A program made the position numbers and the translations under genes. Shown in pieces: positions 25,236 to 36,853 of a stretch of DNA of 64,000 nucleotides. How positions within the stretch are numbered: the stretch's first letter is position 1; the number at the start of each line of letters is the position of its first letter. The stretch is from Hetaerina americana. Lineage: Eukaryota > Arthropoda > Insecta > Odonata > Calopterygidae. The stretch covers positions 40,052,738-40,116,737 of the forward strand of contig JAKTNV010000005.1 of assembly GCA_022747635.1 (NCBI GenBank), in the 5' to 3' direction. The notes under the pieces are model-generated. The model did not search any database. It was not told the origin of the DNA and worked only from the letters and a program-made list of their open reading frames with translations.

Positions 25236-26389
25236 TTAGAGTCTTCATTTCGTGTCGTTTTAACTGGAGCTTAGAGATTTATTGGGCCTATCAAAAACCA
25301 ATCTATACTGGTATACTAATCTTAATGATATAACAGAACATTTATTTTATTCAAAAATTGTCGATATTAACCAGGGGGAAAATATCGGTAAAAATTGAGA
25401 AATGAAGACATTAATGGGAAAGCAGACAGATGGGAAGGAGAAATTTGAAGGCAGATATGCTTGAAAATACTTATTTCTCAACCGTGATCTGTAACGTAGA
25501 CAACTTTGGTACACCACACATGTGAATAGGTTTAAATGATACGTATTTACCCGAAAAGCATGATGTATCATCGCACCCTTCCAGAGAATTTGTGCCGAAT
25601 AACATCTATTTCGTTCCACTTTTTCTTTCTACTGCTATTCTTCCCATCTTATATAAAAATCACCCATTTATTTCAGCCTTCAAACATTCTCGCTTTCACT
25701 ATACATTCATCATCAACAGTCTTCCAAATTCCTTTGTATTCCATCACTACTTCTCTTAAAATTTCTTTTACATTACTTTGTATATAATTTATTCTCTGTT
25801 TTAATAGTTAACCTCCTAGTTAAGAACATGATTCAAACGGCAGTAAACAAATACAACAGACTGAACACAAACAGAATTTTAGCAACTCTTCGAAGCGGTG
25901 CACGAAATTTATTTCTGCAAATAAATAAATGGTACTGTACTCCATTCAATAGTTACTGTTGGCATATCGACACAGCAAGTCACAAAGAAGTAGATGCATA
26001 CAAGCTTACATTAATGAGGACGTACTTCAAAGATTGTATGATGAGTGACTGAATGGTGGATGACGATAATGGATAGTTAACGAAAACTTGCATAGGTCAT
26101 ACCATATAACGAAGCGGAACGATGAAAACAACTGAAAAACTGTAAGTAGTAAAGAAATTCTCCCAACCCCTGATCACACTGTAGGCATATACCATTATTC
26201 TGGGCCGTTGTTCTCAATAGCTTTGGTGTGATGCGATTACCAATACCTATCCTTTGAGTAGGCGACCATGGTTGTGGCAAATAGCATAAAGCCTACTCTC
26301 TTTATTTTTTCGTTTCAAACGATCTTCATACGCTATCCAATACCATACTATCATCGACGAGCGGTAAAAACGACTGCTGGGAAGAACTA
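25236..26389. other. AT-rich intergenic DNA
   Basis: No gene or element recognised. Confidence 0.4.
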
Positions 26390-27490
26390 GAAAATGTAGG
26401 TTTTCCTCAGGGGAGGGGGGTGAGTTTTGCCTGGGAGGAGGTGGCTAGGAATAGGGGATGGGGTTGAGCGACGTGGGCGTGGCAAGCGGCCCTCCCCCGC
26501 CTCCTCACACGGAGTCAAGTCGGGCGGAGGAAAAGGGAGACGTGTGCCAGGCACGCGACCAACAGGAGCACCAGTGACCACGTTGCCAGATCTACAGACC
26601 CCCCCCCACCCTGACTCCAGAAAACCAAAACAGGGCGGAGGAACCTTTGAAGAAGATGGGACCTCCAGGACCTTAACCTCTCCTAAGGTTTAGATCTCCG
26701 AAACTCCTCACGCACGCGCCATCGGAGGGAGTCGACCTAGGCTCGACGTCTGGCACCTTCATCTTCCCCCCCCATTCCGAAACGACAGAGGGAGGAGAGG
26801 GATCGGAGGGAGAACAGATGATCCCAAAAAAACACGTTCCTTGCACTCCTGCCTTCGCCTCCCCCAAAATGTAAGACCGGAAGAGAGGATGGGGAGGTGG
26901 GGGGGGTTGGCATTGTGATGCACTATCCACCTTCGGCAGAAGGGGAAGGGGCGGAGCGGAGGTAACAGAAGGGGGCGAGGGGGGCTGAGGAGAGGGCGTC
27001 TGGGTGCATAGGAATCGGACGCGTGTGTGGCGAGGGTATGCATTCGGCCGAGGACATAGGTGTCTGGTTGACTGGCGGCCGGGAAGGGGGGAGAAAGTAG
27101 GTCCCGCCCCACGCCCTCTTGTTTGAGCCTCGCAGCTTCCTGCGGAGGCACACATCTGCCGCTGCCGGCTGCTGCCGGTGCTTCCAGAGGGGGACCTCGA
27201 ACCAGCGGAGGAGGGAGGGTTGAAGAGAGAGGGGGCATGGAGAGGAAGTAGGGTGTGGGGAAAGGGAGGAGAAGAAACCGATCCTATTTTCTGCGAAGAG
27301 GATTGCGACGGGGGCCTGGCGGCGCATGAATGGGTGAATGAATGGCGGAGGGCTTCCCGAAAGCAATGGGAGGGTAAGCATGCATGCATGCACATACCCT
27401 TGGCCTTGGAGAACCGTTGGGTATGATCCGCCAGCTCCTTCAATCCCATGAAAAAGCTTTCCGGATATGAGCTCACACTCAGGAGGAAAG
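26390..27490. other. Large GC-rich island
   Basis: A G-rich plus strand. It holds the longest open frame of the window (267 codons, 26673-27476 minus), but frames of 159 and 156 codons overlap it in the other minus frames, and the residues are P/S/R-rich. I read this as a composition effect and not as a gene. Confidence 0.4.
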
Positions 27491-28300
27491 AGGTGAACTG
27501 CGTCTCCTGCTAATCAAATTTCGAAAGCGTCGAGGGCGGGGATGAAGACATCATTTAACTCTTATGCATTATGATCGATAAAATTCAAACATATTTGATC
27601 TCTCTTCGCGATTTTATTTACGATGTCGCCATTTTGAAATCAGTTTCAAAACGTTATACGAAAGATAATGAATTCAACTTGACCTACGTTTAAGTACTAA
27701 TAGGTAGATAGCCATGAAAATAATTCGTAAGGGCGTGTGGCCCTTTGTGGCGGTTATTTGCTCAAACATTAGTAAATGCTCATTCGCACTTTCGATTATG
27801 TTCATTCTTTCTTCAATTTTAAAATTACACAAAAATTGAGATTTCCTGTGTGGAAAACCTAGGTAATAGTCGTCGTTAGTGTAATATTGTGAATTGTGAA
27901 TAACGGAGATTAATAATCGTACATTTAGGTGAATAAGGAGGTTAATAATCGTATATTGAAAGTCAAAACGCAAAAGTGTTATAAAGCGGAAAACTGGCGT
28001 AGATCATGGACGCAATTGGGGAACGATCAAATACCAAGAAGAGTCTTGGCAAGGAATATTTGAATCTATTCTCTTTGGGCAAGAGATGTTCAAAAATAAG
28101 ACATCTTCATGTCGAATAGTTTTCACGATATAATTGAATGAAGTCATACGGTACAAACTTAAATCTCGGGATGACAAGTCTATCTCTTGCCTCCTCTTGA
28201 TGTCGTCGTGACATTAAGGGAGAAGGTAAGTCAGTATATAGGTCTACACTTAGTTCATTGATAAATTACATGGTGATGAGACGAGGCCGACGAAATAGCT
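27491..28300. other. AT-rich DNA with a 33-bp tandem duplication
   Basis: At 27,896-27,961 a 33-bp unit is present twice (gtgaataacggagattaata / gtgaataaggaggttaataa) with a few substitutions. The rest shows nothing recognisable. Confidence 0.45.
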
Positions 28301-28321
28301 ATGCGGCGGAAGTACGGGGAG

Positions 28322-28412
28322 GGCAAGTCTTTCGGGGTCGCACACTCAGCGAGGGTAGGAGCGAGCGGTCAAGTCTGGCGGGGTCGCGGACTCATCGAGG
28401 GTAAGGTTAGGA
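28322..28412. repeat. 46-bp tandem duplication, diverged
   Basis: Two units start at 28,324 and 28,370 (caagtctttcggggtcgcac / caagtctggcggggtcgcgg) inside a GC-rich island (28,300-28,640). Just downstream, cttataacctccttca (28,428) and cttattacctccttca (28,465) form another near-direct repeat. Confidence 0.7.
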
Positions 28413-28904
28413 TCGGACTCCCCGAGCTTATAACCTCCTTCATAACCCTGGTTATGCTGCCATGCTTATTACCTCCTTCAAGGCTTCAAAGGGCGGATCG
28501 AGCCATCCTTCGGTGTCTTTGTAGAGTGGGGTCAGAGAGTTAGAGAAGGGGGAGAGTGGACTCGGCCCCACATCGTTGCCCCCGTGTCCCCTCGCTACGA
28601 CATTGGTTTCCGATGCAATTGTACGGAATGAGTGAAACATTTATTTCGTGTTTCTTCGAATAACTTTTAGTCTCTTCATTTGTTTGCTGTATTTCCTGAC
28701 CTTTTTGTATCTTTTTACAAATGAGCATGCCAAAAAGTCAAAATATCGGATAAAAGAGAAAGTTTCAGCCTAATAATGTGCCAATTTCCATTTAATTAAG
28801 ATTATGCAGGCTGAGCTAAATCACCTACCCGGAAATATACAATGTATTCGCTCACATTTAAGAAAACTTTATGTTGTATCTACTCAAATGTATATGAATG
28901 TATT

Positions 28905-29708
28905 TATATTAAATGAAAGTTGGAGGGGAATTCGTAAAATCAGTTAGGTTTGCTGATGACCAAACTCTAATTTGTCCGTCAACCAAGGGATTGCAAGTAT
29001 TGCCGAGTGAATTAGAAACTCAGGGCGACAGGTATGGAATGAGAATCAGAATTAATAAAACAAAGCTTATGCGATTTTACAGAAAGAAAAAGGCTATGCT
29101 TAACATTAAAATAGGAGAGCAAAAACTTGAGCAGGTAAACCAGTTAACGTTTCTTGGAAGTGTTTTGGATCAACACGGTCAAAGTAGTCGGGACGTAAGG
29201 AGAAGAATTGACTAGACAGAGGCTTTCACAAGGAGGAGGGAGTTGATGACAGGGACGTTGAGTAAGGATATTAAGAAAAGAATCGTAAAAACTTTGATAT
29301 GGAGCGTACCTATGTACGGCGCGGAAACCTGGTCATTGAAGCAGGAGGGTTTTGAAATGTGGGTGTGGAGAAGGTAAAATGGACCGAGAAAAAACAAATG
29401 AGGAAGTACTAGGTATGGTGGGCGAAGTTAGGGATTTGTTGGAAGAAATCCTATGGAGGCAGGAAAAATGGATAAGGGGCGTATTGATCGGCAGTGGGAT
29501 ATTGAAGGCTGTAATAGAGGGGAGAATGTTAGGCAAACGAGGAAAGGGAAGGAACTGGATAGGGATGTTGGACGGGATGAAGGGAGGAAGGAAGTACTCA
29601 GAGATAAAGAGGGACCTGATATAGAGTAGGATATAGTGTTTTGTTAGGAGTAATAAAATGTTTGTTTGGTAGTAGTGTCCATCCAAAACCTACCTTAACC
29701 GGTATATT
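28905..29708 (+). mobile_element. 5'-truncated RTE-like LINE (copy B)
   Basis: Close relative of copy A, beginning inside the reverse transcriptase just before the catalytic FADD motif and running to the 3' UTR motif at 29,690 and an A/T-rich tail. It is 5'-truncated, as most LINE copies are. Coding sequence is broken by small deletions relative to copy A. Confidence 0.9.
28913..29624 (+). pseudogene. LINE reverse transcriptase, broken
   Basis: The first frame (28913-29215) carries VRFADDQTLI, the catalytic YxDD-type motif of the palm, then FLGSVLDQHGQSS, and stops at TAG after RRRID. Compared with copy A, short deletions around 29,212-29,222 shift the frame. Two more, at about 29,349 (loss of a DRRRLEA-like stretch) and 29,374, shift it again. 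A last frame (to 29624) restores KTNEEVLGMVGE through the basic C-terminus. No working enzyme can be made from it as it stands. Confidence 0.85.
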
Positions 29709-29771
29709 TCTTAATTAAAATAAAATAAATGAATAAATATATATATATATATTATTATTATTTATTTATTA
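29709..29771. repeat. A/T-rich simple repeat between two LINE 3' ends
   Basis: AAATAAA, (AT)n and (ATT)n runs between the plus-strand tail of copy B and the minus-strand LINE tail that follows. Confidence 0.85.
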
Positions 29772-29870
29772 GGTAATCTACCGGTTAAGGTAGGTTTTTG
29801 GATGGACAAAATTACTAATTCAACAATTTGTGACCCCCAGCAAAAAACAACGTCCTACTCTACATCAGGT

Positions 29871-29873
<3 letters not shown>
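29772..29873 (-). mobile_element. Very short LINE 3' UTR copy, tail-to-tail with copy B
   Basis: On the minus strand it reads gggacctgatgtagagtagg, matching the stop-codon region of copies A and B, and ends with the 3' UTR motif (ctaccggttaaggtaggttt on plus at 29779-29798). Only about 100 bp is kept, so this is an extreme 5' truncation. Confidence 0.8.

Positions 29874-29932
<59 letters not shown>
29874..29932. repeat. (TA)n microsatellite
   Basis: About 29 uninterrupted TA units directly abutting the truncated end of the minus-strand LINE fragment. Confidence 0.97.
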
Positions 29933-29935
<3 letters not shown>

Positions 29936-32900
29936 ATTTACAAGGTAAATAGCACAAATTCAGGACCTATGGATTGGATTCGGCTCAAGTATATTGAAGT
30001 CGGACATGAGTTACCCTGAAAATTATAATTAACATGGTCGCTCTTCCAAGTCAAATATCGATCGGTAGAGGATAATTTATCCATTTCTTAATTTCAGGAA
30101 GCAATGCATCACTTGTCATCATAGCTACTATTTTCGCACACATTTTCATCGTCAGGGCATTTGCAATTTTTAATGGTAAGTTTTTTCAACTTGAAAACCA
30201 ACAGTAGACATTTTAAACATCATCGTTTGTTAACCACAAGGTATCACTTTTAGTTTCTGTAAGCCCAGAATTAAAATTTGTTCATAATGAATTCTTCACT
30301 CAACCTAATTTCTTTTATTTCCTAGCATTCATCTCCACCTATACATGCCACTCCGCGGGTGCAATTACGCAAAGCGACACATTAACCCGAGTAACCTAAA
30401 ATGACTCTTACGGCCGAAAGGAGCCGGGGCATTTCATTTCGGTGGGCAACAAGAGTTTTGCGGCGCCCGCCGGCACAAAATTAGTTTTCCCCAAATGAAA
30501 ATGGGGAATTTCCCCGGAATTGTGGCGGCAAAAAAATAGCGCAGAGACTCTGGCGGCCTTAAAGGAGAATAAATAAGTACACAGGGCGAACGCAGAGGAT
30601 TTCAACGCGGGGAGGAAGCACAACAATAACCATTCCACCCCAACCACACGCCCGCACCGCTCTCCTTATCTCACACCCACTTCCCCCCCTCCTCGGTCTC
30701 TCAAATACAAACTCCCCTTTTCCAAACAGCTCGCACCACTCCGCCCATCTGCCGAACAGCCCCCTCACCGCTACCTCCCTCTCACCCACCACCACCCCCG
30801 CCCGCCCACCGCCTCGAACCAACAACCCGTCTCCCCCTCTTCACCATCCTCCTCATAGTCTCCACACCGTCTTTCGACCTCTCTTCTCTTCACCCCTCCA
30901 CACGGCCGACCTCCTCTCCCCTCCTCTTCATCCCTCAACCAGTCGCGTGCCCACCCTTTCGTCTCATTCTCCTCCCCTTTCTCTCACACACACACAATCA
31001 CACACCACCTCTCCCTGCCTCCCCTACCCCACATACACAAAACCCTCCCTCTCTCTCTTTCTCTTAACCCCAGACACGTTCCCTTGGCAACATTCTCTCG
31101 AGCGTGTTACACGCGTGCAGATTCATTAAGTGGGCGCCGTGAGAAAAGGGTGGGAGAGGGGGTATGGTGATACCGAGGGAGAAAATGTTACAGCATGTAA
31201 TTTCTCGGAAACTCGAATGAGAAGAGAGGAAAATTTCTCCGCGGGTTCATGATAGTCCAAGGGACTCAATTGCTTATTCTTCATTCGTCTCGGGATGAAA
31301 ATTTCCCAGGTGGTGACTCGGCTTACGCGAACGTAGGGTTGCAACGTGAAGGAAGAAACGTTCCATAAGATGCGGTATTTTAATATTTTTTCCGGCTTAA
31401 ATTTTTTCTCAACTTTAGTCGAGATCTGTGTACAGCGATCTTGTCGGAATGGCCAAAGATCGCAGGTATCTTCATCTCGGGCTCAACGCCCAGCATGTTT
31501 TCGATGAGAGCTGTTTACTGCGTCATGAGGAATGAGATGTGTAGAACCAAGAACAGAATCTAATTATTACGACTGAAATAAGTATATGTTAATACGCACG
31601 CATGTTACGGCAGTTTAAACTCCGCATTTCTGTTAGGAGAAGAAGCGAATATGATTTTTACGTCTCCGTCATTTAAAAGTGAGGTGAAATCTTAAATTTT
31701 TAATTAAAACCTTACTGAGTAGTACTTCAATAGCTATAGATGCATGTCGGAGTATTAAAGTTAAATTATTTCAAATATATAATCAAGATTCACATAAAAA
31801 ACTCCAGAGATGATGACTCATTCAAACCCTGAGGGAATGAATGACTCAACATATAAGCATCAACAACTCACACAAAAACTAATAAAATGATATTCGCATG
31901 CTGCTGTTTATATGAAAGACGTAAAGTGGCAATCATTCACCATCTTTGGAATTTTCGTCGCAATTAGGAATAATGTGACTCATCGACTCAGCTAACGGAA
32001 ATGCAATAAACACTATTACATACATCCCCGCAGCTGACGGGGGATTCCCATCTTATCTCACACGCGTGTTTTTTCCAAGGATAAGCGACATATGGCAGGC
32101 GGCGGTTTGGAACACGGCCGCTCGTGCAGTACTGAGGGACCGTTTCGGAGCCACAGCCGATGCGCCGAAATATGGAGACAGCAGAAGAACAGGTCAAGCT
32201 CTATTAATATCCTCCTATACTCTCCACGACAGAACAATGCAGATACGAAAATAAACTTTGTTGCCCGTCGTTTTATGCTTAATAGCTATTGAATGTGTTT
32301 TAAAATTAAAATATTTCCCAAGGATTCAATTACACCGAATATAATGGAGTTACTGTCAATCACATGTTGCATAACTATGAAATTGATTATTCCAATAATT
32401 CAAATAAAATAAATGAGCCATTCGATGCAAATTCGTTCGATACCATCCGCTTCGATGAAAAAATCAGGCTTAAGAGCAAATTACAAATGGCAGACGATAT
32501 AAGAAGTAACAGCAATCTTTATATTCCATTAATGGCAGCAAATAATTAAGAATTTAGTCACACAATAATACTTTTCCATTCCTGAGATCATTATTGTCGA
32601 TAATTCTTGCCAAAAATGCATTCTTATACATAGTATTGGACATTAGTTTTTCATCAAAGAAAGATTGTAGGCCGATTGATTTGATGCACCATCTTTCTTC
32701 GGAACACCAAATCTTCCACCATAGCATTCAGGCCTTGCATTAACAGGAAGAATCATTTTTTCAAATAAGACACTTTGTGACTATTAGCGCACAATATTAA
32801 ACATACTCTTGTCTTATACATGTATTAGCTGCAACGATAATTTAAATGAGGAGTTATTTTAAAAGCACCACTTACGATGAAGAACTTGTCATGGAATCAT

Positions 32901-32940
32901 CAACCAACATCCGTCACGCGCATTGATTCGTTTAATAACT
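29933..32940. other. Intergenic DNA with a C/T-rich island (30,400-31,360)
   Basis: AT-rich flanks with nothing recognisable. The island contains a long pyrimidine tract on plus (about 30,640-31,080) with CCCTCT and CACACA words. Frames in it are low complexity. Confidence 0.4.
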
Positions 32941-33123
32941 TAAATATATATATATATATACACGAGGGTCATCCGGAAAGTAGTACCCGTTCGTGCCGCA
33001 TGAAGTGCTGACGACGCGAGTAGCCGCTGGACGAGGTCAGATAGCTTCAGTGGCTTGTCTGCCTTCTCTGAGCCAAGTTGCGTGACGCTAGCATTGCCTG
33101 TGTTGTTTCTGTGATTGTTTACA

Positions 33124-33522
33124 ATGTTTAAAAAAATTGAGAACGCCGCCAGTTGTGAAGTGAGGGCAGTGATTAAATTCCTCAATGCAAGAAACGTTCG
33201 CCCATGTGATATTCATCGCCAATTAAAGGAGGTGTATGGAGACAATGTAATGGACGAGTCGTCTGTTCGGCGGTGGTGTCGCAACTTCAACATGGGGAGG
33301 GGGAACACACACGACGATGAGCGTTCGGAGAGACCGTCTGTCATTACAGACCAACTGGTGAGCTCAGTTGACGAATTCGTGAGGAACGATCGGCGCGTCA
33401 CAATTGATGACATCTGTGAGCATTTTCCCAATGTTTCTCGAACAATTGTTCATGAAATTGTTAAACACCATCTGCATTATGCAAAAATTTGTGCAAGATG
33501 GGTCCCTCGCGTATCTCAATGA
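33124..33522 (+). CDS. Truncated mariner transposase: DNA-binding N-terminus only (132 aa)
   Basis: Start chosen at ATG 33124, the first ATG in frame after about 130 bp of leader. The protein is the paired-type double helix-turn-helix region that binds the TIRs in mariner transposases: a first HTH at about residues 10-50 (RPCDIHRQLKEVYG, SSVRRWCRNF), a linker with ERSERPS at about 70-76, a second HTH at about 90-120 (VTIDDICEHFPNVSRTIVHEIV), and the beginning of the catalytic-domain linker (CARWVPR). It then stops at TGA where the deletion joins out of frame. The DD(D) catalytic domain is missing, so it cannot cut DNA. It could in principle still bind TIRs. Full-length mariner transposases are about 345 aa. 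Confidence 0.85.
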   Translation: MFKKIENAASCEVRAVIKFLNARNVRPCDIHRQLKEVYGDNVMDESSVRRWCRNFNMGRGNTHDDERSERPSVITDQLVSSVDEFVRNDRRVTIDDICEHFPNVSRTIVHEIVKHHLHYAKICARWVPRVSQ

Positions 33523-33616
33523 GCTGGCGGCGAAGGACTATGCAGCAGGAATACAGAAACTTGTCACACGTTATGACAAATGCCTTAATTTGCTTGGAGA
33601 TTATGTTGAGAAGTAG
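33512..33616 (+). pseudogene. C-terminal remnant of the mariner transposase
   Basis: In another frame, just after the deletion joint (about 33,505-33,512), 34 residues (YLNELAAKDYAAGIQKLVTR...DYVEK) match the usual C-terminus of mariner transposases, followed by stop and an AATAAA at about 33,635. It shows that the element lost its middle, roughly half of the coding sequence, leaving both ends. Confidence 0.85.
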
Positions 33617-33719
33617 TTTAAAGTATCCTCTTTCAAATAAAATTTTTTATGTTTGTTAATATTTACTTTTGTGTCTTTATTTCACGAACGGGTACTACTT
33701 TCCGGATGACCCTCGTGTA

Positions 33720-34479
33720 TGTATATATATGTATATATGCATATTTATGCATAGATAGCTGATGCCCTAACGCCCACCCACGCCCTCACGGCGGCCTGCG
33801 GGGTATTGCCTAGACGCAGACAGATTTGACGAGTCTGGGAAGAACAAAAGGGAGTATTCAATAGTATAGATGCTCTGTAGAGAAAAAATGTCATCATAAA
33901 TGGGCTGGAAAAGCCACGTGGTCTATCAACACGTGTGTCAAGAAGAATTCCCCTCATCCACTCGCCACCAGGAGGCACCCAGCGCCCACTCGAAAGTGAA
34001 CACTTCCGAGTCTTCACTTCCCCGGATCGATGAGCTAAAGCAAATGATTTGAGCATTCCCAAGATGATAGGGATAGATTACATCCAATCAGGGTCGCCAT
34101 GTATGTCGCTGTGGGATGAGGGGAATGTAAGAAGAGGAGCAAATCGTGAAGTGCGCGCTCGACGCATATTGCAAGCGAAAGGTGGAAGAGAAGAAACCTT
34201 TTTCATGGAGACGTGAGGCGTCGCTGTTTCCAAGGATACAGGGCATGCAGATAAGAAGCCCTAGGACTATATACACCGATCGGAGTCTCTTCAATTAGCC
34301 ATCCAACCGGCATGGCCGATCAATCTGTCGATGGCACGCGCTCTCTCCTGGAACTGCATTTGCGCAATGTGAATACAGGGAAAATTGGAGATTATAAACG
34401 ATGGAATTAAACACGCTCTAGAGAAGTGGAAGAAGGGAAACGCTTAAAATTTCATACATGCCCTAAATTTTATTAATTA
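33720..34479. other. Unassigned DNA between mariner elements
   Basis: Moderately GC-rich. A 105-codon frame (33745-34062, minus) has no recognisable domain. Confidence 0.35.
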
Positions 34480-34883
34480 ATGATTGTAGAATGCAACTTG
34501 TTGCAACTTATTGCCGTTGATAAGAAGACCGTGCACACCATTATTACCGAAATTTTGGCGATGCGAAAGATCAGCGCTAAACTCGACACGAAGGTCTTGA
34601 CGGACGACCAAAAGCAAAGTCGAGTGTCTGCTTGCAAACACCTTCTGCAACACGTTGAAGAAGATCCCGACTTATTGGACGGTGCCGACTTGGCACCAGC
34701 AGACTATTTCCTATTCCCAAAAGGTATATCTTCCCTCAAAGGACACCACCATGGCACCCTAAGTGCTGTCAAAGAAGTTGTACGCGTACCCTTAAGGACC
34801 TTCCGGAATTCGCTTTCCAAGGAGCCTTCGAATCGTAGAAAAGTGTGTCGACGCTCAAGGGTTGTACTCTGAAGAATTTTGAC
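34480..34883 (+). pseudogene. Mariner transposase pseudogene with internal deletion
   Basis: VDKKTVHTIITEILAMRKIS (second HTH) is followed by KVLTDDQKQSRVSACKHLLQ and EEDPDLLD. The frame then jumps straight to ADLAPADYFLFPK, a motif near the end of the catalytic domain containing its last conserved acidic residue region. The core between them, including the first catalytic aspartates, is deleted at about 34,682. After LSAVKEVV the homology moves to another frame (CTRTLKDLPEFAFQGAFES) and again for the terminal KCVDAQGLYSEEF. These breaks make it inactive. Confidence 0.82.
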
Positions 34884-34951
34884 GCATTGTAGCAATATAT
34901 GAAATAAATCTACTGATCTAATTTTTTCCCGATACTTTTGCAAACCTTGTA
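34480..34951 (+). mobile_element. Second mariner lineage, internally deleted and 5'-incomplete
   Basis: A different mariner from the twin copies. It keeps part of the second HTH and linker of the transposase and its C-terminus, and ends in an outward repeat-like sequence (gatacttttgcaaaccttgta, end at 34,951) typical of mariner ends. I see no matching left TIR upstream, so the 5' end is lost. Confidence 0.8.
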
Positions 34952-36851
34952 TAAATCATATCCGAAATCCTTTTGGGATTTTTTTTGTTTCCATTATTTG
35001 CTCCACGCCCTTGGAAGTGAGCGAGTCAACAAAAACGTGCTCTAAAAATGTGTATACACGTTTATATGATCTTTGATTCTTACTATTAACGCGTTCAAGA
35101 TTTTGACTTAACATGGTCACCCGAGTTATTTGTTTGCGTTGGTCAGTTACAAAGAGAAACCTGGAATCGTGATTCCTACACTCATTCCAAATAGTATGCT
35201 TCTATGACAATATAAAATATTTTTATCGTCTTTCGTAAGGTGAGAGAAATCTCTGAGGGCAATTTCTCGAATGTAGCCTTAAAATAGATTTGAACCAAAC
35301 TCTGACTCCAAGAACACTTTCAATCAGACTTCATGCCTGAAATTATAAGCCCTTTTTCACTTCTGCATTACCCTATACTAGCGTATACAGTGCACACACG
35401 CTGCGTTGATATATAATTTATTTCATGGAGGAGGGCAAAGTAAAAATCTGCTGACCTTAGCCGTCGAAGAGAGACCCAGTTTTGCGTCGACAACTGAGTG
35501 GAAATGTTTGGAAATAAAAAAAGTTCCGCGCCGGGTTAAAATCATTTGAAAGTACGTCGCTCGCGTGAAGAGGTTGGTCCTCTTAATAATAAAATACACA
35601 AATCTTAAATTTTCTAGCAGTATTTTCAACTTCACCGAGCATAGTGAAGAAAAACTGTGTCATTATCAAGGTGACGCTGTTTACTTCCATCGATCTACCC
35701 TATGACAAGTCAACCCACTTTGCCAGGTGCCAGACGTCCTTCTTCAAATTTGCACCCGGACCAAAGAGCCCATGGATGTATGCTAAGAGATAGGAGAAGG
35801 AAATAGGTCAAACGTCCTACGGGTTGAGGATGGATTATTTTATAAAGAGCAGGAAGGAGAGAGGCACGCCTTTTTTTGGGAATACTTCCTGCTATATCAA
35901 ACCCCACGTGTAAAAAATGAATCATCCCGAAAGCAACCATCTTTGCCCTCCCACTTAATGATACGTTAAGAGTGCAATTATCATACGGTAACGTCTAACG
36001 AAAGACACTTAGGGTAGATCAATGGGCGGAAGGGAGGAGATTGGGGGTCGCGAGAAGAGAATTTTGACGAGGAAGGAGGCAGATGCTCAACGCATGATAG
36101 AGGCAACGGCATCCTCGCAGGTCGGAGACGATGAGAGCGGATTAAGGAGGAAAAGCGGACCGCAAGGATGAGATGGGATTGAAGATTTTTTTGGTTCATT
36201 TGGTCGGCGAGAAAGAGGGAAGCTGCGAACCCCCCCCCTCCCCCCCCACACACATCCGGAGTGCCTGCGTGCCTGTGTTTAGGCGTGGGCTGTGACCGGG
36301 ATGGGACGACCTGAGGAAGCGGCGGAGAAGGCACAAGGAGGCATTAAGTCGAAAATAGCACCCGGGAATCGATATCGGAAAAGGAGGCGTCTCGAATCGT
36401 CTTACGCTAAATTGCACGGAACGACGTATCGAACGGCAGCCACATATGGCTTCCACATACCTTATTTACTCGTGGAAAAGATTGTAGAAGCATATGAAAG
36501 AATGAAGCCGAAATAAATATCAATTACGAAAAGTACAAACGAGAAAGAATATCATATCCTAAGTAAACACGTTAGTATATATTTATAACATCTTAAGTTA
36601 ACAAGCTATTTTGAAATAAGTGGCCTTCGGGTTGACATTAATATTTAACCCGATAGTTTAACGGCTATTTTGTTAATTAAATAAATTAACTTCCTAATGA
36701 AACAAGAAAATAACTCAACCTAAAAAGTATAGTAGGAGATTTATAGTAAGATCTTGCGAAGGCAAAATTAGAATTTAAGATTTCACCCGAACACTCCTGT
36801 AATAAAATATGAACTACAAAATGTCTGTTGAACTTGATGAGTTTTAGCAAA
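34952..36851. other. Intergenic DNA with a GC-rich island (36,000-36,500)
   Basis: AT-rich on both sides. The island has poly-C runs at 36,231-36,247 and frames of 86-117 codons without recognisable domains. Confidence 0.4.
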
Positions 36852-36853
36852 TA

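Larger units (their letters stand above)
32961..33717 (+). mobile_element. Non-autonomous mariner element, copy 1 (internally deleted)
   Basis: A Tc1/mariner-type DNA transposon with perfect 33-bp terminal inverted repeats (cgagggtcatccggaaagta... at 32963-32995 and its reverse complement at 33683-33715). It holds the start and end of a mariner transposase with the middle removed. It is inserted in a (TA)n tract. Counting CA/TG as part of the ends, TA lies directly on each side (32959-32960 and 33718-33719). The 753-bp core is the same length as copy 2, and I count only about four or five substitutions between them. A mobile derivative needing transposase from elsewhere. Confidence 0.93.

Noticed and set aside
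26673..27476. 267-codon open frame on the minus strand, the longest in the window
   Set aside because: Lies in a GC-rich island with low stop density; the other two minus frames are also open over the same bases, and the residues are P/S/R-rich without any domain.
29692..29798. Terminal inverted repeats of a DNA transposon (cctaccttaaccggta and its reverse complement)
   Set aside because: Both sides are 3' UTR ends of the same LINE family in opposite orientation, as shown by copy A and the other LINE relics.
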